Shown in pieces: positions 33,167 to 41,866 of a stretch of 64,000 nt of DNA (position 1 is its first letter; each line of letters begins with the position of its first letter). The DNA is taken from assembly GCF_965284335.1 (NCBI RefSeq), contig NZ_OZ260076.1; one strand, 5' to 3'. Source of the stretch: Tabrizicola_A sp965284335. GTDB lineage: Bacteria; Pseudomonadota; Alphaproteobacteria; Rhodobacterales; Rhodobacteraceae. The notes beneath the pieces are model-generated. The model had not been told where the DNA came from. It ran no database searches and saw nothing but the letters and a program-made list of their open reading frames with translations. A program made the position numbers and the translations under genes.

Positions 33167-34561
33167 TTAGGTGCCACAAAAGGTCACGTAATCGCCAAAG
33201 CCTTCCGGCGCGGGCAAGGCAAACCCCTCGCGCCCGGTCGCGCTGTCAAAGGGGCGGCGGATCTCGGCCACAAGGGCATGGAATGGGGCCATCTCGCCCG
33301 CTGTTGCCGCCTCCAAGGCCGCTTCGACCAGATGGTTGCGCGGGATGATTGCCGGGTTCACCTTGCGCATCGCGGCAAGATCGGGGTTCATCGCCTGCCA
33401 GCGCGCAAGCCACTCTGCCAAGCCCGGCGCCATGGCCTGCACAGCCTGCCCCCCCTCTTCCGACAGGCGGCGGAAAAACATTGTCCAATCCACACCCGAC
33501 AATCCGGCCAAAAGATCGGCCACCAGCCCCGCATCCGGGGCTGCGAGCCCCAGCTTGGCCGCCATCACCGCCTGATATTCCGCCTCATAAATCCCCGCGA
33601 TATCCCCCAACCGCGCATTGGCCAGATCCACGGCCCGCGCCTCGTCGCTGTCAAAAAACGGCAACAAAGCCTCGGCCAGCCGGGCCAGATTCCACCCCAG
33701 AATCAAGGGCTGGTTGGCATAGGCATAGCGCCCTTGCCGGTCGATGCTGGAAAACACCGTGCCCGGCGCATAGCCTTCCATAAAGGCGCAAGGGCCGTAA
33801 TCAATCGTCTCGCCCGAGAGTGCGACATTATCGGTGTTCATCACCCCATGGACAAATCCCACTCCCATCCAGCGCGCCACAAGGCGCGCCTGCGCCCGCG
33901 TCACTGCATCAAACAGGCCCAGCGCATCATCGGCTGCCAGATGCGGATAATGCCGCGCGATGGTGTAATTCATCAGCGCGCGCAGCTTGTCCATCTCCCC
34001 GCGCGAGGCGAAAAACTGAAAGCTGCCCACCCGAATATGGCTGGCCGCAACGCGCGCCACCACAGCCCCCGGCAAGCGGTCTGCGTCGCGCCAAACCGTC
34101 TCGCCCGTGGCAACCACGGCCAGCGCGCGGGTGGTGGGAATCCCCATGGCCGCCATCGCCTCGGAAATCACATATTCGCGAAGCATCGGCCCGATCGCTG
34201 CCTTGCCGTCGCCACCGCGTGAAAACGGCGTGCGACCCGATCCTTTCAACTGAATATCCCAGCGCCGTCCCTGCCCGTCGACAATCTCGCCCAACAGATG
34301 CGCGCGCCCATCTCCCAATTGCGGAGAAAAGCCACCAAACTGATGCCCCGCATAGGCCATGGCAATCGGATCGGCACCGGGGGGCAGCTCGGCCCCCGAA
34401 AACCAACGCGCGGCATGGGATTTCACCGCAGGATCAAGGCCAAGTTCGGCCGCCAGTGCATCGTTCCACGCCAGCAACTGGGGATCGGGCGCCACATCCG
34501 GGGCCAGCCGCAGGAAACTGCCCGGCAAATCACGCACCCAAGTGTTGTCAAATCTGATCAT
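33167..34561 (-). CDS. selO: Protein adenylyltransferase SelO (YdiU family)
   Basis: Pseudokinase-fold enzyme that transfers AMP to Ser/Thr/Tyr of target proteins, linked to redox stress. 464 residues from the ATG giving MIRFDNTWVRDLPG, with GGGGG upstream. Family motifs: AYAGHQFGGFSPQLGDGRA, QLKGSGRTPFSRGGDGKA, LREYVISEAMAAMGIPTTRA, the catalytic HGVMNTDNVALSGETIDYGP and the C-terminal NPAIIPRNH ... YVTFCGT, keeping a cysteine near the end. Stands alone between the XRE-cupin gene and tRNA-Pro. Confidence 0.95.
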   Translation of the reverse strand: MIRFDNTWVRDLPGSFLRLAPDVAPDPQLLAWNDALAAELGLDPAVKSHAARWFSGAELPPGADPIAMAYAGHQFGGFSPQLGDGRAHLLGEIVDGQGRRWDIQLKGSGRTPFSRGGDGKAAIGPMLREYVISEAMAAMGIPTTRALAVVATGETVWRDADRLPGAVVARVAASHIRVGSFQFFASRGEMDKLRALMNYTIARHYPHLAADDALGLFDAVTRAQARLVARWMGVGFVHGVMNTDNVALSGETIDYGPCAFMEGYAPGTVFSSIDRQGRYAYANQPLILGWNLARLAEALLPFFDSDEARAVDLANARLGDIAGIYEAEYQAVMAAKLGLAAPDAGLVADLLAGLSGVDWTMFFRRLSEEGGQAVQAMAPGLAEWLARWQAMNPDLAAMRKVNPAIIPRNHLVEAALEAATAGEMAPFHALVAEIRRPFDSATGREGFALPAPEGFGDYVTFCGT

Positions 34562-34689
34562 CGCGGCCCCCGGGTTTTCCCACATGTCAGATATGACCCA
34601 GGCTCAAGCCAAAACAAGACGGAACACAGAGCGCAGGCTCTGCCCCGGCCGCCGTTCGCGCATGATGCGCGGATCAAAACTGTGAAAGA

Positions 34690-34766
34690 TGGTCGGGGCG
34701 AGAGGATTCGAACCCCCGGCCTACGGTACCCAAAACCGTCGCGCTACCAGACTGCGCTACGCCCCG
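34690..34766 (-). tRNA. tRNA-Pro (TGG), CCA encoded
   Basis: Read on the minus strand: acceptor CGGGGCG/CGCCCCG, D-arm with AGCGCAG...TGGTAGCGC, anticodon stem ACGGT/ACCGT with loop TTTGGGT (anticodon TGG, at 34732-34730), T-arm GGGGGTTCGAATCCTCT, discriminator A and encoded CCA. 77 bases in all. Confidence 0.97.
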
Positions 34767-34834
34767 ACTGCGGTCTTCCTAAACAGCTTTTGTCGGAATG
34801 AAAAGGCGTTCCACGCAAAGATCATCACGCTCGA

Positions 34835-35320
34835 TCACGGCGGATCACATGGCCATGCCGCCTGATCGGGCGCGATCGAGGGGTGGCGCAGCACACTTCC
34901 CGGCTCAATCCCCATGGGCCTGGCCAACCCGGCATTGATCTCTAGCGCAAAAGCCACATCCGGGCCGCCATCGATCAAAGCTTCGCTCATCGGAACGGCA
35001 TTTTCATGCACGCGCAAGACGCGGCCGGTCACATCGACAAAGATGATGTCCAAACCGATGGGCGTGTCTTTCATCCAAAACGTGGCGTGTTTTGGCGCGG
35101 GAAAGACAAACAGCATACCCGATGACAAAGGCAAGCTTTCGCGAAACATCAAACCGCGCGCACGCGATTGCGAATCGTCCGCGACCTCGACCGAAAAGCG
35201 CTGGATGGCCCCGGTAGCATTGCGCAGCTCAACCGTTTGAGGCGCGCATTCGGCCGCTGCGCCGCCGCCAACTGCGGCGGCAGCCAGCAAAAAGATCAAG
35301 CGCGCAGCGCGCTGTCCCAT
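34835..35320 (-). CDS. DUF192 secreted protein
   Basis: 161 residues with a signal peptide (RLIFLLAAAAVGGGAAA, cleavage near residue 23). The DUF192 domain is complete: VEVADDSQSRARGLMFRESL, GMLFVFP, TFWMKDTPIGLDIIFVD, VALEINAGLARPMGIEPG. The family is widespread and of unknown role. It starts 25 bases inside the end of the cold-shock gene upstream, so the two are probably co-transcribed. Confidence 0.87.
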   Translation of the reverse strand: MGQRAARLIFLLAAAAVGGGAAAECAPQTVELRNATGAIQRFSVEVADDSQSRARGLMFRESLPLSSGMLFVFPAPKHATFWMKDTPIGLDIIFVDVTGRVLRVHENAVPMSEALIDGGPDVAFALEINAGLARPMGIEPGSVLRHPSIAPDQAAWPCDPP

Positions 35321-35823
35321 GACAAAACCTGAACGGCCATACGCCCGCGCTTGCCCTCTACGATGCGCAATCCAACCGCTTCGCCGGCCTGTAGATCGGC
35401 AAAGCCCGAGTGGCGCAGAACCTCGATATGAATAAACACATCCTCGTTGCGGCCAAAGACATTGGCAAAGCCAAAGCCCTTGCCCTTGTCAAACCACTTG
35501 ACCCGTGCCGGTTCGACCGGCAGCGCCGACAAATCTTCGATTTGTTCATGCACCGCATCATCGTCGAGCGGAAATGGAGTTCCAACGGGCGGTTCGATCT
35601 TTAGAACCTCAACCGCCTGAATCCCGCGCTGGGTGCGTTGAACCGACACCGTCACGGCCGCCCCATCCGCAATCGAGCTTTGCCCGAAATTGCGCAAAAT
35701 ATTGGCATGCAACAAGATGTCCGATGGCTCACCCTCTGCGACGATGAACCCGAACCCCTTTGTAGGATCAAACCATTTAACGCGCCCCTGAACGGTGTGC
35801 GTCGTGCCTTCTTCTTCCGTCAT
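35296..35823 (-). CDS. Cold-shock protein with two CSD domains
   Basis: 175 residues made of two nucleic-acid-binding cold-shock domains joined by an acidic linker (about 75-100). Domain 1 has RVKWFDPTKGFGFIVAEG; domain 2 has RVKWFDKGKGFGFANV. RNP1 (KGFGF) is intact in both. RNP2 is DILLHANIL in the first, without the usual aromatic residue, and DVFIHIEVL in the second. Tandem-CSD proteins of this size are common in alphaproteobacteria, where several act in RNA chaperoning or stress adaptation. pdxH is upstream on the same strand. Confidence 0.92.
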   Translation of the reverse strand: MTEEEGTTHTVQGRVKWFDPTKGFGFIVAEGEPSDILLHANILRNFGQSSIADGAAVTVSVQRTQRGIQAVEVLKIEPPVGTPFPLDDDAVHEQIEDLSALPVEPARVKWFDKGKGFGFANVFGRNEDVFIHIEVLRHSGFADLQAGEAVGLRIVEGKRGRMAVQVLSWDSALRA

Positions 35824-35949
35824 GTCAGAGCCGTTTCCCCAGATAAAGCCTGATGGCCAGACTTGCCGCTAAATCTGTGCCAGTTGCAAGCCGTTTCAAC
35901 TATCTTTTTGGACAGTTGCGGACTCTCTTCCGTTCACGAAGCGTGAAAT

Positions 35950-36555
35950 TCAGGGGTTGAGACGCTGAATATTCCACGGATCGTGAATGGTTTTTCGGCT
36001 CCAGCGAAAGCGATCATGCAGGCGAAACGCCCCATCGGCCCAAAATTCGATCTCGACCGGGGTGATGCGAAACCCACCCCAAAATGGGGGGCGTTTGGGG
36101 TTTGGGCCATGGGTGACGGTGATCTTGGCAACATCGGCCATCAAAGCCCCGCGTGAGGCCAAGGGCTGCGATTGTTGGCTGGCCCATGCCCCCAGCCGCG
36201 ATTGCAATGACCGCGACGTGTAATAGGCGTCCGCCTGCGGACCCTCTTCGCGCGTGACCAGCCCACGCACCCGGATTTGACGGCGCAAGGATTTCCAATG
36301 CATGACAAACGCGGCCTTGCCCGATTGGGTCAGCTCTTGACCCTTGGCGCTGCCGTAATTGGTGTAAAACACAAAGGCTGCATCCTCGATTTCTTTCAGC
36401 AAAACCATGCGCACATTTGGCAACCCATCGGGATCGACAGAGGCCAAGGCAATCGCATTGGGATCGTTCGGCTCGGTCGTTTCAGCCTCGGTCAGCCAAC
36501 TCTTGGCAATCACAAAGGGATCATCGCCAGCAAAAATTCCGCTGCGGTCGGTCAT
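35950..36555 (-). CDS. pdxH: Pyridoxamine/pyridoxine 5'-phosphate oxidase
   Basis: FMN enzyme that makes pyridoxal phosphate. 201 residues; AAGGA lies upstream of the ATG. Motifs include GLPNVRMVLLKEIEDAAFVFYTNYGSAKGQEL, where FMN binds, the HWKSLRRQIRVRG segment, SRLGAWASQQSQ and the C-terminal PVEIEFWADGAFRLHDR ahead of an NIQRL ending. Divergent from fabI across 109 bases that must hold both promoters. Confidence 0.95.
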   Translation of the reverse strand: MTDRSGIFAGDDPFVIAKSWLTEAETTEPNDPNAIALASVDPDGLPNVRMVLLKEIEDAAFVFYTNYGSAKGQELTQSGKAAFVMHWKSLRRQIRVRGLVTREEGPQADAYYTSRSLQSRLGAWASQQSQPLASRGALMADVAKITVTHGPNPKRPPFWGGFRITPVEIEFWADGAFRLHDRFRWSRKTIHDPWNIQRLNP

Positions 36556-36664
36556 GTTTGTCTTCCTTGTTTTGCGAAACTCGGCCCCCGCGCCCGGCCT
36601 TGATAGCGCCGAGGCTTTCGCCTACACGTCGATCTAACATTCAAGGGTGGGCGGGGAAGACAAA

Positions 36665-37486
36665 ATGTCAACCGGACTGATGGCAGGAAAACGCGGTCTC
36701 ATCATGGGGCTGGCCAATGACAAATCCATTGCATGGGGCATTGCCCAGCAATTGGCGGCCCATGGGGCGGAAATCGCCTTTTCCTATCAGGGAGAGGCGC
36801 TGAAAAAGCGGGTGGAACCGCTGGCCGCATCAATCGGTATGAACACCTTTGTCGAATGCGATGTGACCGATGAAGCGTCGATGGGCGCGCTTTTTGCGGA
36901 ACTAGCCGCCAAATGGGGCAAGATCGACTTTTTGGTCCATGCAATCGGCTTTTCCGACAAGAACGAACTCCGCGGCCGCTATGTTGACACCACGCGCCAG
37001 AATTTCCTGATGACGATGGATATCTCGGTCTATTCCTTTACTGCAGTCTGCCAGCGCGCCGCCGCCATGATGAACGAGGGCGGCAGCCTTTTGACCCTCA
37101 CCTATTACGGTGCCGAAAAGGTCATGCCGCATTACAACGTCATGGGCGTGGCCAAGGCGGGCCTTGAGGCCTCGGTCAAGTATCTGGCCGAGGATCTTGG
37201 CAAGGACGGCATCCGCGTGAACGCGATTTCTGCCGGGCCGATCAAGACTTTGGCCGCATCTGGCATCGGTGATTTCCGTTATATCATGAAGTGGAACGAG
37301 CTGAACTCGCCCCTGCGCCGCAACGTGACGCAGGATGAGGTGGGCAAGGCGGCCTTGTTCCTGTTGTCCGATCTGGGGTCTGGGACCACGGGGGAAAACC
37401 TGCATGTGGACGCGGGCTATCATGTCGTGGGCATGAAGGCCGTGGATGCGCCTGATATCGACGTGGTCACAGGCCGCAAGGAATGA
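36665..37486 (+). CDS. fabI: Enoyl-[acyl-carrier-protein] reductase (NADH)
   Basis: Last step of each fatty acid elongation cycle and the triclosan target. 273 residues from the ATG giving MSTGLMAGKRG, which has GGGGA upstream; a GTG at 36647 would extend it by six residues. SDR-type fold with GLANDKSIAWGIAQ at the cofactor site and the FabI-type Tyr-x6-Lys pair in YNVMGVAK, plus SAGPIKTLAASGI. The stop overlaps the next gene (ATGA). Confidence 0.95.
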   Translation: MSTGLMAGKRGLIMGLANDKSIAWGIAQQLAAHGAEIAFSYQGEALKKRVEPLAASIGMNTFVECDVTDEASMGALFAELAAKWGKIDFLVHAIGFSDKNELRGRYVDTTRQNFLMTMDISVYSFTAVCQRAAAMMNEGGSLLTLTYYGAEKVMPHYNVMGVAKAGLEASVKYLAEDLGKDGIRVNAISAGPIKTLAASGIGDFRYIMKWNELNSPLRRNVTQDEVGKAALFLLSDLGSGTTGENLHVDAGYHVVGMKAVDAPDIDVVTGRKE

Positions 37487-38097
37487 CGCTCACGGCCTTC
37501 CTCGCCTTTGCGCTTTTGTCGCTTTTTGCCGCCGTCAGCCCCGGCCCGGCGGTGTTGATGTCGGCGCGTACTGGCCTCAGCGAAGGCTTTCGCACCGGCG
37601 CGATGCTGGCGGCAGGCATCGGCGCGGGTGCTGTTTTTTGGGCCGCAGCGGCGATGTTCGGGCTGAATATCCTGTTCGTTGCCGCCCCTGCGCTTCTTTG
37701 GGCGCTGAAACTTGGCGGTGGGGCCTATCTTTTGTGGATGGGCTGGACGCTGTGGAAATCAGCAGCCGAGCCCTTTGTGACAGCCGACGCGCGCCCCGTG
37801 CCGCGTTCGGCCTTGTCAGCCTTTCGGCTGGGGATCTTCACCCAGCTTGCCAACCCCAAGCCCGCGGTGATGTTCTCCGCCATTTTCCTTGGCACCGTGC
37901 CGCAAGGCACCGCATTTTGGCAGTATTGCGCCCTTTTGGCCGTGATTTTTGCCAATGAATTCATCTGGAACACCGCCGTGGCGCGCATCTTCTCGCTGGA
38001 TCGCACCCGCGCGGCCTATATCAGCCTGAAAACCATCATTGACCGCGCCTTTGGGGGGCTTTTGATTGCCCTCGGGGTCAGGGTCGTTGCCACCTGA
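37483..38097 (+). CDS. LysE/RhtB family exporter
   Basis: 204 residues with six hydrophobic helices. The family opening LFAAVSPGPAVLMSARTGLSEGFRTGAMLAAGIGAG is present at 13-48, then GGAYLLWMGWTLWKSA and the FRLGIFTQLANPKPAVMFSAIFLG block. These export amino acids such as lysine, threonine or homoserine lactones; the substrate cannot be told. Its stop is followed by gpt, with GAGGAG at the junction. Confidence 0.9.
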   Translation: MTLTAFLAFALLSLFAAVSPGPAVLMSARTGLSEGFRTGAMLAAGIGAGAVFWAAAAMFGLNILFVAAPALLWALKLGGGAYLLWMGWTLWKSAAEPFVTADARPVPRSALSAFRLGIFTQLANPKPAVMFSAIFLGTVPQGTAFWQYCALLAVIFANEFIWNTAVARIFSLDRTRAAYISLKTIIDRAFGGLLIALGVRVVAT

Positions 38098-38107
38098 GGA
38101 GCCGCAT

Positions 38108-38629
38108 ATGAATGACCGTTTGCCGCATGAAAAAGGGTTTCACGTCTCTTGGGACCAGATTCACCGCGATGCGCGTGCGCTGGCTTGGCGGCTGGATGGC
38201 AAAGGTCCGGGCGAAGGTGGAACCTGGAAGGCCGTGGTCGGCATCACGCGCGGGGGCCTTGTGCCCGCGATGATCGTCAGCCGCGAGCTGGATATCCGCG
38301 TGGTCGACACGATTTCGGTGAAATCTTATCACATGGGCGGCGGGGCCGCCGATCAGCGCAGCGAAGCGCAGGTGATCAAATCCCCTCAGGCCGAGCTGAT
38401 GGGCGATGGCACCGGTATTCTGATCGTCGATGATCTGGTGGACAGCGGCAAGACGCTGGAACTGGTGCGCTCGCTTTACCCCAAGGCGCATTTTGCCACG
38501 GTTTACGCCAAGCCAAGCGGCAAGCCGCAAGTGGACAGCTATATCACCGAGGTCAGCCAAGACACTTGGATTTTCTTTCCTTGGGATATGGCGCTGCAAT
38601 ATGTGCAGCCCTTCCGCGGCAAGGACTGA
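38108..38629 (+). CDS. gpt: Xanthine (guanine) phosphoribosyltransferase
   Basis: Purine salvage enzyme that joins guanine, xanthine or hypoxanthine to PRPP. 173 residues from the ATG with GAGGAG six bases upstream. The PRPP loop is ILIVDDLVDSGKTLE (about 114-128), and VVGITRGGLVPAMIVSREL is the conserved N-terminal segment. TWIFFPWDMALQY near the end is typical of bacterial Gpt. Shares an operon-like run with fabI and lysE. Confidence 0.92.
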   Translation: MNDRLPHEKGFHVSWDQIHRDARALAWRLDGKGPGEGGTWKAVVGITRGGLVPAMIVSRELDIRVVDTISVKSYHMGGGAADQRSEAQVIKSPQAELMGDGTGILIVDDLVDSGKTLELVRSLYPKAHFATVYAKPSGKPQVDSYITEVSQDTWIFFPWDMALQYVQPFRGKD

Positions 38630-38639
38630 CACCTCCTCG

Positions 38640-38705
38640 AGCGCCTTCGGCTTCTCGTCGGGGCGCGCGCGCCCCTGCGAAGAGCGGCGCAGCCGACGAT
38701 GAGCA
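38640..38705. repeat. GC-rich hairpin-forming intergenic sequence between gpt and the aminotransferase
   Basis: Contains GCCTTCGGCTTCTCGTCGG, GCGCGCGCGCC and GCGGCGCAGCCGACGA. A stretch at 18740-18806, between clpP and the ynjF-like gene, has a similar order of elements (GCCTTTCGGCGG, GCGCGCCC, GCGCAGCGCAGGACGAGG). They may be two members of a second, more divergent repeat family. Confidence 0.35.
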
Positions 38706-38715
38706 AGGATAGACA

Positions 38716-39894
38716 ATGACCCACCCGCTGAACCCCGCCATGGCCGCCACCTTTGCCCCGCCCGTCATGGAGGCGCGGCGCTGGTTGACCGGTGTGACCT
38801 TCCCGCCCGAACGCCCGCTCATCAACGTCAGTCAAGCCGCGCCGGTTGAAAGCCCGCCCTTGGGCCTGCGCCAGGCGCTGGCCGAGTCCGCTCTTAACAA
38901 TCCCGACGCGCATCTTTACGGCCCCGTCCTTGGCCTGCCTGCCCTGCGCGCCGAAATCGCGCAGCAGTGGTCGGCGGCATATGGCGGTGTGATCCAGCCA
39001 GATCAGGTGGCCATCACCCAAGGCTGCAATCAGGCCTTTTGCGCCGTCATGGCCACGCTGGCCGGGGCGGGGGATGAGGTGATTTTGCCAACCCCTTGGT
39101 ATTTCAACCACAAAATGTGGTTGGACATGCAAGGTGTCAAAACGGTGCCCCTGCCCGCAGGCCCCGGCCTTATCCCCATGGCCGAGGATGCCGCCAAGCT
39201 GATCACCGACCGCACCCGCGCCATTGTGCTGGTGTCACCGAACAATCCCGGTGGCAGCGAATACCCCGCCGAAACGCTGGCGGCCTTCCATGCCTTGGCC
39301 CGCGCACGCGGCCTTGCCCTGATCGTCGATGAAACCTACCGCGATTTCGATAGCCGCACGGGGCGCCCGCATGATCTGTTCACCGATCCCGACTGGCAGC
39401 GCGATTTCATCCATCTTTACTCTTTCTCCAAGACCTATCGCTTGACCGGGCATCGTGTGGGCGCCGTCGTCGCAGGCATCGACCGTTTGGCAGAGATTGA
39501 GAAATTCCTCGACACCGTTGCCATTTGCCCCAGCCAATTGGGCCAGATTGGCGCGCTGTGGGGGATGCAGAACCTGTCGCAATGGGTGGCCGGCGAGCGG
39601 GCTGAAATCCTTGCCCGACGCCGCGCGATGGAGACAGGCTTTTCCGCCCTGCCCGATTGGAAGCTTTTGGGCTGCGGGGCCTATTTTGCCTATGTCGAAC
39701 ATCCCTTTGCTTTGGCCTCCGACGCCTTGTGCAAACGGCTGGTGGCAGAGGCCGGGCTTTTGATGCTGCCCGGCACCATGTTCCAGCCCGAGGGCTCGGC
39801 CGATGGCAAACGCCAGATCCGCATTGCCTTTGCCAATGCAGATGCCGCCGGGATCGCGGAAATGTTCCGCCGTCTGGCCGCTTGGCAGCCCTAG
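38716..39894 (+). CDS. PLP-dependent aminotransferase, class I/II
   Basis: 392 residues of the aspartate aminotransferase fold. PLP lysine in SFSKTYRLTGHRVGA (about 238-252), cofactor contacts VSPNNPGGSEYP and DETYRDF, substrate arginine in KRQIRIAFAN. It is close to the group annotated simply as 'aminotransferase' in Rhodobacterales; the amino acid used cannot be told. AAGGAT precedes the ATG. Alone on its transcript as far as can be seen. Confidence 0.88.
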   Translation: MTHPLNPAMAATFAPPVMEARRWLTGVTFPPERPLINVSQAAPVESPPLGLRQALAESALNNPDAHLYGPVLGLPALRAEIAQQWSAAYGGVIQPDQVAITQGCNQAFCAVMATLAGAGDEVILPTPWYFNHKMWLDMQGVKTVPLPAGPGLIPMAEDAAKLITDRTRAIVLVSPNNPGGSEYPAETLAAFHALARARGLALIVDETYRDFDSRTGRPHDLFTDPDWQRDFIHLYSFSKTYRLTGHRVGAVVAGIDRLAEIEKFLDTVAICPSQLGQIGALWGMQNLSQWVAGERAEILARRRAMETGFSALPDWKLLGCGAYFAYVEHPFALASDALCKRLVAEAGLLMLPGTMFQPEGSADGKRQIRIAFANADAAGIAEMFRRLAAWQP

Positions 39895-39970
39895 GGCCAT
39901 CTTGCCCCGCATCGCCTGACCGAATAGACAGTCTGGCAATCCTTTCACCCTGTCCGGGAAAGCCATACCG

Positions 39971-41857
39971 ATGTCAAAAGCACCGCACTCTGCCGACCAA
40001 GACGACACCCCGCGCAAGAAAAAGCGCGGCGCGGGCCTGTTGGTCTGGATATTGGTGGCGATGCTGATCGCGGGGCTTAGCGGTTTTGGCGTTGAAAACT
40101 TTGGCGGCGCGACTGCGAAGATTGGCCGCGTGGGCGACACCGAGATCGACGCCAATGATTACGCCCGCGAAATGCAGGCGCAGATCACAACTCTGACGCG
40201 CCAATTTGGTGCCCCCGTGTCGATGGCCGATGCGCGCAGTTTCGGGATTGATCGGCAGGTTTTGGCGGGTCTGGTAAACCGGGCGGCCTTGGACGATGAG
40301 GCGGCCCGCCTTGGCCTTTCGGTGGGCGATGCCACCGTGGCGGCAGAACTGGCCGCGATTTCCGCTTTTCAGGGGATCAAGGGCGGCTTTGACCGCCAGA
40401 CCTATGCGCTGACGCTGCAACAAAACGGCACCAACGAGGCCGAGTTTGAAAGCAATCTGCGTCGCGATGTGGCGCGCTCCTTGCTTACGGGGGCGGTGGC
40501 AGGCGGGGTCGTGGCACCAGAGCCGATGACAAATGCGCTCTTTGCTTGGGCCGGGGAACAGCGCAGCTTTAGCCTGTTGGTGATCGAGGAAAGCGCCCTT
40601 GACGCGCTTTTGCCCGCCCCGACCGCGGCCGAGGTGCAGGCGCATTATGACGCCAACCTCGCAAGCTATACCCGACCCGAAGCCAAGCGCATCGAATATG
40701 CCGCTCTTTTGCCGGCAACTCTGGCCCCCACGATGGAGGTGCCCGACGAAGACGTGCAAAAAGCCTATAACGCCCGGCTTTCGGAATTCGTCATCCCCGA
40801 AAAGCGCCTTGTCGAGCGGCTGGTTTTCCCCGATGACGCCGCCGCTGCCGCCGCCAAGGCCAAGCTGGACCAAGGGGCCAGCTTTGAAGATCTGGTCGCC
40901 GAGCGCGGACTGACGCTGGAAGATATCGACCTTGGCGATGTCACCCGCGATGAGTTGGCTGCGGCGGGTGATGCGGTATTTGCATTGACCGAACCCGGTG
41001 TGGTGGGCCCCTTGCCCTCGGCCCTTGGGCCGGCCCTTTTCCGAATGAACGCCGTGCTGGCTGCACAGGAAACCACGCTTGAGGCGGCGCGCCCGGAACT
41101 CTTGGCACTGTTGCAAACCGACGCCGCCGCCCGCACCATTGCCGACAAGATCGAGGCGATTGACGATGCTTTGGCAGGCGGTGCCGCACTGGCCGACCTT
41201 TCCACGGAATTCGGCATGACCCTTGCGATGACCGACTATGCGCCCGGTGCTGATGACAATGACCCGATCACCGCCTTTAACGCCTTCCGCAGTGCCGCTG
41301 AAAAGCTTGCAGAAGGTGACTTCCCCGAGGCGATCGTGCTGGAAGATGGTGGGATTGTGGCGATGCAACTGGTGGAAATTGTGCCGCCCAGCCCGGTGCC
41401 CTTGGACAAGATCACCGACAAAGTGACCGAGGATACGCGCACCGCCAATTTGGCCACGGCGCTGGCGGCCAAAGGCGCTGCGGCAAAGGCCGCGGTTGAC
41501 GCAGGGGCCAGCTTGGAAAGCCAAGGCAGCGTGGTCGCTGTTGCGGCCACCGAGCGTCAAGCCACGCTGGACGTAGGTCCAGCTGTGGTTTTGACCACCG
41601 CCTTCCAGATGCAGCCGGGCGAAGTGCGGCTGATCGAGAGTGGCGAGTTTGTCGCCCTATTGCGTCTGGACACGATCCTTGCGGCTGATCCCACCTCTGA
41701 GATGGGCAAAGATCTGAAAGACGCCATTCGCCAAAATGTCCAAAGCGCCATCGCGCAGGATCTGGCGGCGCTTTACACCGCCACGGTCGGGCAGCAGGCG
41801 GGGATCTCGCTGGATCAAGCGGTAATTGATGCCGTAAACACCCAGCTTGGCAATTAA
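39971..41857 (+). CDS. PpiD/SurA-like peptidyl-prolyl isomerase, membrane-anchored chaperone
   Basis: 628 residues. A basic N-terminus (DDTPRKKKRGAG) and one membrane span (LLVWILVAMLIAGLSGFGV, about 21-41) anchor a large periplasmic part. Residues about 45-170 form a SurA_N-like domain; a parvulin-like PPIC domain occupies about 270-370 (LVERLVFPDDAAAAAAKAKL ... FEDLVAERG), with a further C-terminal domain. This is the PpiD layout and suggests folding of outer-membrane or exported proteins. trpE begins nine bases after its stop. Confidence 0.87.
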   Translation: MSKAPHSADQDDTPRKKKRGAGLLVWILVAMLIAGLSGFGVENFGGATAKIGRVGDTEIDANDYAREMQAQITTLTRQFGAPVSMADARSFGIDRQVLAGLVNRAALDDEAARLGLSVGDATVAAELAAISAFQGIKGGFDRQTYALTLQQNGTNEAEFESNLRRDVARSLLTGAVAGGVVAPEPMTNALFAWAGEQRSFSLLVIEESALDALLPAPTAAEVQAHYDANLASYTRPEAKRIEYAALLPATLAPTMEVPDEDVQKAYNARLSEFVIPEKRLVERLVFPDDAAAAAAKAKLDQGASFEDLVAERGLTLEDIDLGDVTRDELAAAGDAVFALTEPGVVGPLPSALGPALFRMNAVLAAQETTLEAARPELLALLQTDAAARTIADKIEAIDDALAGGAALADLSTEFGMTLAMTDYAPGADDNDPITAFNAFRSAAEKLAEGDFPEAIVLEDGGIVAMQLVEIVPPSPVPLDKITDKVTEDTRTANLATALAAKGAAAKAAVDAGASLESQGSVVAVAATERQATLDVGPAVVLTTAFQMQPGEVRLIESGEFVALLRLDTILAADPTSEMGKDLKDAIRQNVQSAIAQDLAALYTATVGQQAGISLDQAVIDAVNTQLGN

Positions 41858-41866
41858 GGGGGTCCG

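Noticed and set aside
39974..41560. Minus-strand open frame of 528 codons
   Set aside because: Antisense to the PpiD/SurA-like gene; composition rich in Gly, Arg, His and Gln, without a ribosome site or homologous motif.
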